DNA from: Syngnathus acus
Lineage: Eukaryota; Chordata; Actinopteri; Syngnathiformes; Syngnathidae
Length of the DNA: 64,000 bases
NCBI RefSeq assembly: GCF_901709675.1
Contig: NC_051104.1
Coordinates: forward strand, 2,421,001 to 2,485,000
Reading direction: 5' to 3'
Positions 27,501-35,693 of the stretch are shown here, in pieces. The stretch's first letter is position 1, and every line of letters starts with the position of its first letter. The notes under the pieces were generated by a model that ran no database searches, was not told the origin of the DNA, and saw only the letters and a list, made by a program, of their open reading frames with translations. Both the position numbers and the translations under genes were made by a program.

Positions 27501-30500
27501 CGCTGATGTTTGTGGCTGCTGTGAGCCGGTCAGGCAGACGCTGGCGTTTAATAGCGCAATCCATCTGCCCCATCGACTCCAATCGCATCCAAAAGCGGCG
27601 CCGGCTCGGATCGGAGATGCCGACGACTCCGTTTGCGCCTCGTTTTTCAGCTAATAGACGTCGATGACATCCGGCGACTTTTCACCGGGTTCGGATCACG
27701 CTTAACCGGGAAGATATCGGATGCGGCCCAACGACTTTGGAAGGAGACGTCTTCAATTTCGCACTTTTGAAAAGCGCTCCCAGGTGTGAAATAACGCGTC
27801 TGCCGTCATGCCGTCGCTGCAAATTGCCGTGGCCCTGTCTCAGAAAAATGCAAACAAGAACTTATTTGGCATTTTTCAGATCCATTTTGACACACTTGCT
27901 TGTGGCAAAAGAGTGTTTTGAGGGGGCGGTCATAAAAGGAGACCTGAGGCAGCTTGTTTAAGAGGAGGCCATCTTGTCTCATGCTCAACATGTTTTGTAA
28001 CCGTGGCAACCAAGGGCTGAGATGAGGCGATTAGGATGAGGCAAACAATTTTCTCAACAGCGTGACCTGATGTCATGTTGTTCTTCTACAGACAGGCTTG
28101 GAGTCACAGCTCAACAGCGCCTCTGCTGGTGGCAGCCAAGCAGTGCACTCTGTTTTGCTTAAAATCAACAATGGATTCTGACATCATCACAACGCTTCAT
28201 TTATGGCATTTTACAGCGATTTGGAAGAAAACAATTATGCAAATGAAGCTATTATGCATTATATTTTAAAAAGAATGAGGAATATAAATTCCAAGACAAA
28301 TTAGCATGTAATATTCAAGCCCGGGGCTGGTCTATGCTAAGTGGCGTCACCGTGCAACGGCTCGCTTTTAAAACAGAAGGTTCCTGTTTGAGGGGATTTC
28401 GCAATTTTTTTTTCTCTGCATTCTGTTGGACACAAAAAAAAAAACGCAGCTACGCTTCATTATTAGATTTAAGTGACATCGTTTTCATAATGTCACATTT
28501 TTCCTCACATTATGGTGACTAATTTTGAACAGCATTTGACAAAATACAACCACAGCGTATTGGGTCGGGTACACGCACGTGTTTGGCCTGGGCGCGTGTC
28601 CTCGGAGCTCCTGGCAAGCGAGCACGCCGCTTGATTTGATGTACTCGCATTGATTGACTGCCACGTAAAGTGGATCCCATCCGCCACGGGAAATAAAACA
28701 GTCGCAAATGACCCTTGAAACTATTTACCCAGCTGCATTAGCGCCAGCGGCTAATTATAAGGAAGGCGAGCGTCGCGGCTACGCGGCCACTTCATCAGCC
28801 GGAGCGATTTCTCGGTCTTCTCGGCGACAAGCTTCTCGTCCCGAGATTCTCCTCTCACTCATCAATGTGGCGGTGCCTCGTCAGCTGAGCGACGGATTCT
28901 GTTTACATTTGGTGGACGAAGGCAGAACCAGGCGAGGAACTTGGACAAAGGCCGTTTAGCGCGACTGGAAGCCAAAAAATGCTACCCCCGTCGCCATTGT
29001 GACATCTTTGGCTTCATGACAGCTTTAGTATCTTACAGACATGGAGTGGAAGCTGACGGCGCCGCCGCTAATTGAGCTTTATGAGCTGCGAGAGCCAACG
29101 ACAGCAGCGCGCCGAGCGAGACCACCTGGACTCCCAAACTGAGCGTGGTGCTAAAAATTGACAAAGGGCCCTGGAGTTGGCCGAATCCCCCAAAGCGCCA
29201 GATGACTGACTTCACGACACAAGCCTCTTCCACTTGGTGAGCGTCGCCACAAGGTCACTTTACGATGGGCACTTTTACATCTCGGGATTTTATAAAAAAA
29301 AAAAAAAATCCCAATTGAAGTCCGGCTGCTCCCATTTGCTGTTCCATGTCATCCTCATGTAACTATTGATCACGTGTGGCATTTTGTTTTCCTACTTAAA
29401 CGGCAACGCACGTCGAACGCCTTAATTGCTTCAATTGCTTTCCACTTGACCACGGCGGCGGCTTCGACTCAAAACTGCCGGCACCAAACAAACTGAATCT
29501 ATGTATCGACTCGAACAGCATCTCTCAATTGATCTATTTCCTTTTCCTCTCAACACAAATCCTTGAAGCTGCCACTCAAGCCGCGTTTTACTTCTCCAGC
29601 TTGATTGAAAGCCTTGCACCACTCAAGTCTGCTCAAAGAAAAAGAGAAAAAAAAACAAAAAAAAACACCAGTAGCATGATGGCTTTTTTTTTTTTTTTAA
29701 CGCGGCATCAAGTGAAATCCGAGGGGATTACAAGCATCTCCACGACTTCAAACAATGAAACGCCTTATTAATTAAAGAGCAACATGCCTTTGGAGACTTT
29801 GGATGTGTACACAATGCTTGCAGTGCTGGATTTGATTTAGAGCAGTTCGCTGGTCAACCGACCGCCAGGACCGTTCTGAGTCGCGCGCTGAACTCATCTC
29901 CTCCATTGAAAGCCGATCGACCCGCTTCCAAGGATATTTCTGCAGAAATCCCTCGGCTTTGTTTTGTTTTTTTTTCCCCTCCCAGTGAGAGTTGCAAATT
30001 TATGACTGCATCCTGGCTGTGTCAAAGTCATTGGAAGTGCAGAAAGAGTCCAAATGGAATGAGATGGAGGCTGAATAGCGGCAAGATCATTTATCTGGCA
30101 ATCGCCCGTCGTCAGGGAAGCCCTTAATGGGCCCGACAAGCATGTTTTTTTTTTTTCCGCCAGAGATCATAAAACGCTGCTACGTCTCCCAGCCCATCAT
30201 GAAATCATCATCATCATTGTTGGCTGACACAATCCAAGGTGATCGCATTGCATACAAAATCGGCCGTGGCTACTATTATGAACGAGCGCGTTCGTCGATG
30301 CAAAACGATTTTCTCGCAAGGGAAAATAATGCAATGATGTCATCAAGAAGGGCCAGAAAAGCAAAATGGCCACATTGGCTGCTCGCTGAGCTGAGCTCTG
30401 TTGAGATTTTCAGCGGTGATCCCACTACTGGCCCCTGGTGGCCAACACAAGAAAGACAGCAAGAATTGAATGACTAAGTGGGACTCCCATTCTTTTTATT

Positions 30501-31426
30501 TCGATTCCGTTACTAACGGTTGGGAAAGCATAGTAGTATAAATAATTTATTTTTTTAAGTTGGATGACAAAAAAAAAAGGATGACGAAAAAGCCACCGCG
30601 AGGCCCTGTTGATTGCTGCTGGGGCTTTCAATATTAATATTAGTATTCGAATAAATCATGCGATTTTTTTTTTCCTTTGGGCAGGCTTGTGATGAATGGC
30701 AAGCTCAGCGGATCATTAGACTTGCATGACGTCCACGCTGGTGTATAAAATGAATTTGCAAATCCCATTTACATCTGGGAAAATCACGACACGGAAGTCG
30801 GTCGACGAGATGGTCCGCTCGGCCATTTGGCTGGTAGGCCCGCATTGCAACTCCATCAATGTTTGAAGGGATGGAAATGAGACGGCCGCATCGCTTCTTC
30901 ACGTTCAAAGTCGGCGCTCGTACATGTAGGTCATTCCCACTCCCCTTGGAGATGGAGCCCCGCCCACTTTTAGGATTAGTGGCCATCATTCATTACGACC
31001 GCACTTAATTACAGCAGGAGGTGGCTCACGCCAACTCCCTCCCCTCCGCACTTTGAGCATATTAGGCTCTCCTTCACCGGACGACATGCCTCCAGGTGAC
31101 TCGAGCACAGCTGCAATTCGGACTTGTTTACACACCGACCTAAAAACAGATTAGGCAGGCTAATCAGGTTAGAATGAGAAATTCAACTAACTCGGTGATA
31201 CCGTCCCGCAGCGTCTTCCAGGCAAAAATGCTACAAAAAAAAAAAAAGTAAAAAAGTAAAGCAGCTTGAAGCTTCAGCTTTAACTTTTTGTGCCCTTGAC
31301 ACTTGTTTGGGAACACAAGCTTCATGATCCTTTTATCCTTTTGGGGTGCACTTGTGTACATTCGCCCACACAAGGAGATTAAAAAAAAAATTCAATTATG
31401 TAATACAATTTAATAACTTAATCATG

Positions 31427-31486
<60 letters not shown>

Positions 31487-34400
31487 CTTTTGAAATTACA
31501 TAAAATATAAATTACGGGTCAATTAGGCAGCACTAAATGGGAATAAATGGGAATCATTTTGTGTATTAATGAATATGTTTTAATCATGCATTAGTAATGC
31601 AAAAACATTTACTTTTGTATTTGTTAAAAACTAAATCCAGCAACATTAAAACTACGACAAAATAATTGAAATTCTTGGAGCTATCTTAAACATTTTCAAA
31701 AATGCAGCAATTAATGGTTTAGTCTCACGCAAATACGCGGAACATATTTAAGACAAATTTGCTTTGAACGTTTTGAAAGAACCCAATTAAATAAAAATGT
31801 GAAAAATGAGTTGCTGTATTTTCTTATCATGGTGCTATCAAACATTCCAAACCATCACGTCTTTTTTTTTCTGCAATTCCGCTGTTAGCGTGCTTTAAGG
31901 AGCCACTTATGCTACCAAATATACTTCGGCGGCGCTCGCTCAGCCCCAACAATCACCGAATCATCAGTGACGACTTTGCCGCCCACTTTGCATTGATCAC
32001 AATCAAGCGGCCATTTTACGTGCGAAGCTTGACGAGGTGATGATTGTGCGGGAATGAAATGGAATATGACTCCGGCTTGTAAAGACAAAAGCACGTGAAA
32101 TTAGCTCATCGGTCTCGTCGGCTTCGTAAAAAAGCCACCTCGGCCGTATATCACTACGTCCGCTGCCAGCCAAATCAGGAATACTAGCTGTCGTAAAATG
32201 GAGGCTCGCCAAAAGTGCTGTAAATTTACCTCGCCCCTCCCATCCACGGCAGTTACAAGTACAAACTTTTTTTTTTTTTTCCGTGAATTCACAGCACACC
32301 AATAACGGTGGGCTGCCGCAGCGAGCGGGCCGCTCTTGAATTATTCAGCAGCGAGACCTGTTGGGGATGACGAAAATCCGACACATCAGCAGTTCACTAG
32401 CGGGCCTCCCCCCACCCTCCTCACCCACCCACAAAAAATGAAGATGAAAAAAAGGCACATAAAAGGAGGCAGGCGCAAAAGTTGGAATCAAACTATTCCA
32501 TGCACATCCTCTTCCTCTTTTCATATTTCATCACTTTAAGACTCGCACACACGCCAAACGCTTTCTGCGCTTTGGAACTAGCCGCAACAGAATGACGTCA
32601 CATGACCTGTGTCGTCACGTACGGGCGACTCTTCCTGCTTGGGGCAAATGTCACTTCCTGTTCAACTTCGAGTAGGGTCCATTTTGTGTTACTACAAATT
32701 TGGGCCTAATTGAAACGGACTTCTGGGCCCTTCCGGGCTCTCTGCAGCACCTTGACGAGCACGCCCCTCCCACCCTTCTGAATTATCGCCCTCCTCCTCC
32801 CTCCTCTCATCTCATCTCAGCAACGCACGCTATGTCAAGTGACCTTTGTCGCTACGCCGCACGCTCGCCGACCTTTTAGACAGCGGACGTCCGCGGCGAT
32901 GATAATGAGGACCGCCGAACAAAGCGGCATTAGCATCGCGCGCGTCACCGGCGTCCGGCTGCCGGGTGGCAAAGTGCGCGTGACTCACCATCGTAAACTT
33001 ATTTATGGGCTTTCCCGTAAATATAATCATCCGTCGTAAAAAAATGATTGATGAAGCGGCAAAGGAAAATGTTTTCATAGCCTCTTCCCCTTTTGGCAAA
33101 TGGCAGAGGATATCTACAACAACTACAACATGGCAACTTTGCGACTACATCAGGTAGCAGGTGCGCTCCGCAGGCGCTTCAGTCAAGCATAGCCGGAGAA
33201 ACACGTGCATGCGCCGTGTGAGCGTTTCCCGCTCGGGATCATGTCGTCGACGTCCGCAGGGGACCTTTCAGTTCACCTTTCAGTCGCAGACGTGTGAGCG
33301 AACAAGCGTCTGTCCCCGCGGCGGCGGACAGATGCTCGCCGCCCGCGTTCCCTTGAGAAGCGTGTTCCGGCTAAGAGGAGTTCGTTCGCTATTCCGATTT
33401 GTGTTCGGCAATCTCCCGCCCGCCAGGGATGCGCATTCAAATCCATTCCCTTGATCAATGGGCGGGAAAATTAACATAATACATCAGTTGATGACAGAAA
33501 AGAAAGATGAAGAAGCGCAGCCTGAGGCTCAGAGCTGCACTTTGTCACATTCAAGCGCTAACTGTCATGTATGAAAAAGCAGAAACTCTCATCTTTTTAC
33601 AATTCAACTTTAAAGACACCACTCATGGGCCAAAATGGAGGAATGTGAAAATGTCAAGGTGCTAACTTCACCAGGCCGAGGAACCTCAGTCTATTGATTT
33701 CTTGTAAAGCAACAAAAAAAGACTGCACAAAACTCCTTTTTGAATGCCGTCGACAAAATTTCATCCTTTGTCAGCCTCCAATTTTGACAAATCTGCATCG
33801 TCGCGGCCGAATTTTCCAGTTTAGTGCACTCCAATTATTTTCTCCTGACATTCAAAGAGTGGACGAGCCAGAGCAGCCTTTTAATTTCCTCGGCTTTCAA
33901 CGAGCCTCTTTTTTTATTAGTCATATGAAAAGAAAAGTCATTTTCAAATGCCCTTGTAAGCATGTGGCGGCGTCGGCAGCGTACAAGGTGGGATGACTTT
34001 TACCAAACCAGTAAGACGCATTGAAAGACTGCAATTAGAAGCTATTGACAATAAAAAATAAAAAAAAAACTCAAAGAATGTCACGTCGCGCAGCCTTCTG
34101 AGCTGCCATTAAATCTCGGGCAAAGTTGCTTTCAAGCGAGCGGCCGGCAGAAAGCGGGCTAATCGTGTTACGTTTACCAGCGAGCGCTTCGAGTGCTGCG
34201 TCACTAGCGTGTCGTGGTTCCGCGGCGCCAAGTCCAAGCAGAAGGCTTCCCGCTAGATGTTGCGGGACGGAGGAGAAGAACAGGACAACCGAGCGGCCAC
34301 CTAGCTCCCCGCGGGATCGGAGCCGCTAATCCGGTTCCGAATGGCTTTGCCAGAAAACAGCGACGGCGCGCCGCCAATCAGCCCGCAGATGAGCGGAAAG

Positions 34401-35645
34401 AGCGAAAAGTAATTGGATCATAAAGAGCAGACAACTCCAGGGGGGCGCGGAGATGACTCCATCTGGAGCGCCAGCGCACGGCCGTTTTGTCCTAACGACG
34501 GGCAACAGTGCTGCAAGCCAATCATGGATGCATCCGACGGTGCGTCACTATTATAAAAGTGCACTTTTTTCCTTGTTTGGACCTACTTGTTTTGATTCAG
34601 TGGACCGAACGACTCATTTACGATCTGAATTTGCTTACTAAGACAAACTATGTAAAGCACTAAAGGTTATTTTCGGGTCGAGGTCAAATCCGGACCGTGA
34701 CGGTGCAAAAAGAGGATGACCATCTTGTTTTTGCAAATTCTTTCATTTGTAAGCGAATCCGAAAATAAATGTAACGGCACACACAGGAAATTGCGCATTT
34801 GCACTTAAACCGAGGTTTAATATGCATTCAAAGGCAGGCAAGTTTTTTTATCTTATGTTTATCGCTTCAGCAGAACTAATAGCATCAATAAAACTCAAAA
34901 TATTCCACACCTATCTAGTAAACATCCGGTACTGCTATTTTCTTGGTGGATTACTGCCTTATTTTTAGAATTCACAACAAACACGGCCTGGCCACATGAG
35001 TTACGACATTACATTCATTACGCTCCCATATTGCTTTTTTTTATTTTTTTTTTTGAGGAGCTAGCGCGTTGTTCGGGTTGTCTCCACGGCAACCCAAGGA
35101 CTTTCTGGAAGTTTGCTTTTGCGTGTGGAGTATGTGGCCGAATTCATTGCAGCTGCTTCCACTTTGCAGTTTCTTCCACTTGCGTGCGCCACCGCTACCT
35201 GAGGACAAGCTTTTATAACGAGAGCTTCAACATATGTCGTTTCTGCGACATTAGCCGCGTTACCGTGCGCTCAAGAGCGAGCCCGCCCCAAGCAACTCAA
35301 AGCTGAGTGCTACAAACTGCTGAAACAAACGCATCTACATTTGGGCCAATTGTGGTGGCAAATGCAAACTCAACGAAAAAAACAAAAGCCAAGCGGGTCA
35401 CTCACCTTTCCCACATAGAGCGGCTCGTTTCCCGTGAACTCCTCCAGCACGAAGAACTGGTTCCATACCCAGCTGCGTCTGTGTCTATGCGGGCCCCCCC
35501 GAGGGGTTGCACCTGACTCGTCCCGGTCTCCTGAGCCGCCGCCCCCGTCGGGCCCCGAGCAAGCTCCCTGGATGGAAAGCAGGAGGCCAAGGAGCGCCAG
35601 GAGAGCTGGGGCTCTGCGCACGGCCGAGCAGCACCGCGCCATCAT
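1178..35645 (-). CDS. cdh7: cadherin-7 (type II classical cadherin), whole coding span, 11 exons
   Basis: Calcium-dependent homophilic cell-adhesion receptor of the plasma membrane, linked to actin through catenins. The coding join, in transcript order, is 35645-35406, 21448-21154, 19450-19331, 13102-12935, 10020-9833, 9342-9089, 8140-8004, 7460-7339, 3447-3330, 3119-2871 and 1737-1178. It totals 2451 nt (816 residues plus TGA), and every junction is GT-AG and in phase. Signal peptide is about residues 1-29, furin site RHRR 54-57, and mature start SWVWNQFF with the type II tryptophans W59 and W61. Calcium-linker motifs are DINDN 155-159, DVNDN 264-268, DVDE 380-383 and DVNDN 484-488. The membrane helix is about 618-638. 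The juxtamembrane [10 protein letters not shown] lies near 662-671, and the beta-catenin-binding [13 protein letters not shown][15 protein letters not shown] segment spans 744-796. From remembered family sequences, the EC1 stretch ([24 protein letters not shown]) and the tail ([27 protein letters not shown]) fit CDH7 better than CDH18, CDH20 or CDH22. It is about 31 residues longer than I recall for mammalian CDH7. No frame breaks were seen. Confidence 0.93.
1738..2870 (-). other. cdh7 intron 10
   Basis: 1133-bp GT-AG intron between the two exons that share the membrane helix. It is of mixed composition, and I saw no repeat family or gene in it. Confidence 0.85.
2871..3119 (-). CDS. cdh7: cdh7 coding exon 10: membrane-proximal EC5 and start of membrane helix
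   Basis: Encodes residues 548-631 in 249 nt: [38 protein letters not shown], the Cys-bearing [12 protein letters not shown] and the first half of the membrane helix ([13 protein letters not shown]). The acceptor is GGTTCCAG|ATAAC and the donor is CTGG|GTAAGA. It is one codon shorter than I recall for mammals, with the gap in the [10 protein letters not shown] region. Confidence 0.92.
3330..3447 (-). CDS. cdh7: cdh7 coding exon 9: EC5
   Basis: Encodes residues 509-548 in 118 nt: [20 protein letters not shown] and then [10 protein letters not shown]. The sequon N540-F-T is present. The acceptor is CTTGGCAG|GTGATT and the donor is AAAG|GTAACC. The 210-bp intron that follows is the shortest in the gene. 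Confidence 0.92.
4440..4640. promoter_or_regulatory. candidate intronic enhancer with POU octamer
   Basis: AT-rich stretch with a perfect octamer ATGCAAAT at 4491-4498. It is preceded by CATGAATATT and surrounded by TTAATT, repeated CATGAAT and ATGAATAAT homeodomain/POU-like sites. Such clusters are common in vertebrate developmental enhancers. Conservation was not testable here. Confidence 0.25.
6060..6345. promoter_or_regulatory. candidate conserved non-coding element
   Basis: A stretch of even complexity without repeats. It carries ATCAATTAATAAAG, GTTAATTAGG, TTCAATTAATTTCAAAT and a GCCATTTGATTTCATC segment. Multiple TAATTA-type homeodomain cores in non-coding DNA next to a developmental adhesion gene suggest an enhancer. 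This is inference only. Confidence 0.22.
7339..7460 (-). CDS. cdh7: cdh7 coding exon 8: EC4-EC5 linker
   Basis: Encodes residues 468-508 in 122 nt: [24 protein letters not shown] and then [20 protein letters not shown] 484-488 is the EC4-EC5 calcium linker, and the Cys in LVCEN is typical of EC5 in this family. The acceptor is TTTCAG|AAGAC and the donor is CACG|GTACGT, phase 0. Confidence 0.92.
7461..8003 (-). other. cdh7 intron 7
   Basis: 543-bp GT-AG intron between exons 7 and 8. No repeat or gene was recognised. Confidence 0.85.
8004..8140 (-). CDS. cdh7: cdh7 coding exon 7: EC4
   Basis: Encodes residues 422-468 in 137 nt: [20 protein letters not shown] and [21 protein letters not shown]. 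It has the sequon N459-I-T and a Ca-binding LDRE motif. The acceptor is TTTGCAG|GTATT. The donor AGTC|GTGAGT splits a Gln codon that exon 8 completes. Confidence 0.92.
8141..9088 (-). other. cdh7 intron 6
   Basis: 948-bp GT-AG intron, mostly taken up by an AT-rich tandem duplication (8181-8532) and followed by a G-rich run near 8760-8777. Confidence 0.85.
8181..8532. repeat. AT-rich tandem duplication, two copies of about 176 bp
   Basis: Copy 1 is about 8181-8356 and copy 2 about 8357-8532. Both begin with a T-run plus AAAACTGAAA, GCATGCGTGCAAAATCAA and ACATCGATGTCATTATTTTG. Both then pass through a TTTATT-rich core and end with ATGAGAACATTG and AAGTTCAATTAG. They differ by scattered substitutions and small indels, so the duplication is not recent. 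It starts 40 bp from exon 7. Confidence 0.85.
9089..9342 (-). CDS. cdh7: cdh7 coding exon 6: end of EC3 and start of EC4
   Basis: Encodes residues 338-422 in 254 nt: [40 protein letters not shown] and [11 protein letters not shown]. The linker here is DVDEVPVF rather than DXNDN, as usual for the EC3-EC4 junction of type II cadherins, though I recall DVDEPPVF as typical. The acceptor is CTGTCAG|CCTCT and the donor is TCAG|GTACGA. Confidence 0.93.
9343..9832 (-). other. cdh7 intron 5
   Basis: 490-bp GT-AG intron with no recognised element. Confidence 0.85.
9833..10020 (-). CDS. cdh7: cdh7 coding exon 5: EC3
   Basis: Encodes residues 275-337 in 188 nt: [43 protein letters not shown] and [10 protein letters not shown]. 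It contains an N-glycosylation sequon (FNIT). The acceptor is TTCCCAG|AGGTC and the donor is AAAG|GTACAG, ending in phase 0. Confidence 0.93.
10021..12934 (-). other. cdh7 intron 4 (2.9 kb)
   Basis: GT-AG intron. About 11815-12310 is low-complexity sequence rich in CTAACAAA-like words, into which a foldback MITE has inserted. No coding sequence is supported. Confidence 0.85.
11883..12056. mobile_element. foldback MITE with perfect 27-bp terminal inverted repeats
   Basis: The left end 11883-11909 begins TACCGTAATTTTCGGACTAT. The right end 12030-12056 is its exact reverse complement (begins GCGACTTATAGTCCGAAAAT). The interior repeats the word TATAAGTCGC several times. There is no transposase, so movement would depend on one supplied elsewhere. 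The terminal TA may be a target-site duplication. The GGACTATAAGTCGCAC motif is familiar from a high-copy fish repeat. Confidence 0.85.
12935..13102 (-). CDS. cdh7: cdh7 coding exon 4: end of EC2 and EC2-EC3 linker
   Basis: Encodes residues 219-275 in 168 nt. It reads [32 protein letters not shown] and the calcium-binding linker [10 protein letters not shown]. The acceptor is CCTTCAG|GTGTC and the donor is [29 protein letters not shown] is close to what I recall for CDH7. Confidence 0.93.
14964..15010. repeat. (CA)n microsatellite
   Basis: About 47 bp of AC dinucleotides with one G interruption near the start. Confidence 0.95.
18844..18925. repeat. (TG)41 microsatellite
   Basis: 82 bp of uninterrupted TG, the longest perfect dinucleotide run inside the gene. 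Confidence 0.97.
19331..19450 (-). CDS. cdh7: cdh7 coding exon 3: EC2
   Basis: Encodes residues 179-219 in 120 nt: [23 protein letters not shown] and then [26 protein letters not shown] is a strongly conserved type II EC2 stretch. The acceptor is CCCGCAG|GAACT and the donor is ACAG|GTGGGT. Both neighbouring junctions are phase 1. Confidence 0.93.
19451..21153 (-). other. cdh7 intron 2 (1.7 kb)
   Basis: GT-AG intron with A and T homopolymers at 20504-20520 and 20549-20562, and nothing else recognised. Confidence 0.85.
21154..21448 (-). CDS. cdh7: cdh7 coding exon 2: most of EC1, start of EC2
   Basis: Encodes residues 81-179 in 295 nt. The acceptor is GGGCCAG|CTTCACTC and the donor is CTAG|GTGAGC. 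The exon carries the EC1 core ([20 protein letters not shown]), the linker DINDNEPKF and then [14 protein letters not shown], which opens EC2. Length and phase match the conserved type II cadherin exon as I recall it. Confidence 0.94.
21551..21572. repeat. poly(G) run, 22 nt
   Basis: Perfect G homopolymer about 100 bp upstream (in transcript sense) of exon 2; it is poly(C) in the transcript. Confidence 0.95.
24526..24565. repeat. (CA)n microsatellite
   Basis: About 40 bp of CA with one G interruption. A second, shorter and interrupted CA tract lies at 24731-24760. Confidence 0.95.
31428..31481. repeat. (TA)27 microsatellite
   Basis: 54 bp of perfect TA within a locally AT-rich stretch (31380-31820). 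Confidence 0.97.
35406..35645 (-). CDS. cdh7: cdh7 coding exon 1: signal peptide, propeptide, start of EC1
   Basis: Encodes residues 1-80. Two ATGs are adjacent (35645 and 35642); the first is taken as the start. A hydrophobic signal ([16 protein letters not shown]) is followed by a Gly/Asp-rich propeptide of under 30 residues ending RHRR, a furin site, and then [12 protein letters not shown], the type II adhesive N-terminus. The donor is AAG|GTGAGT at 35405, phase 0. A pyrimidine-rich stretch ending in AG (35694-35695) just upstream suggests the exon begins at about 35693 with a short 5'UTR piece. Confidence 0.92.
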
Positions 35646-35693
35646 CTGCGCCACCCCTGCCGCCTTCCTCCCCCCGCGCTGCTCCAAACCGCA
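35646..35693 (-). other. cdh7: probable 5'UTR part of the first coding exon
   Basis: On the minus strand, a long pyrimidine tract runs into GCTCCTCTTCTGGCCTGAG|TGCGG, a good 3' splice site 48 nt before the ATG. Type II cadherin genes usually have a separate non-coding first exon, which fits. This is inference from splice signals only. Confidence 0.4.

Larger units (their letters stand above)
21449..35405 (-). other. cdh7 intron 1 of the coding region (14 kb)
   Basis: The longest intron, separating the signal-peptide exon from EC1, as is usual in classical cadherins. It holds a poly(G) run, CA repeats at 24526-24565 and 24731-24760, a (TA)n repeat and many A/T homopolymers. I see no further exon or gene. 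Several homeobox-core-rich stretches could be regulatory. Confidence 0.85.
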
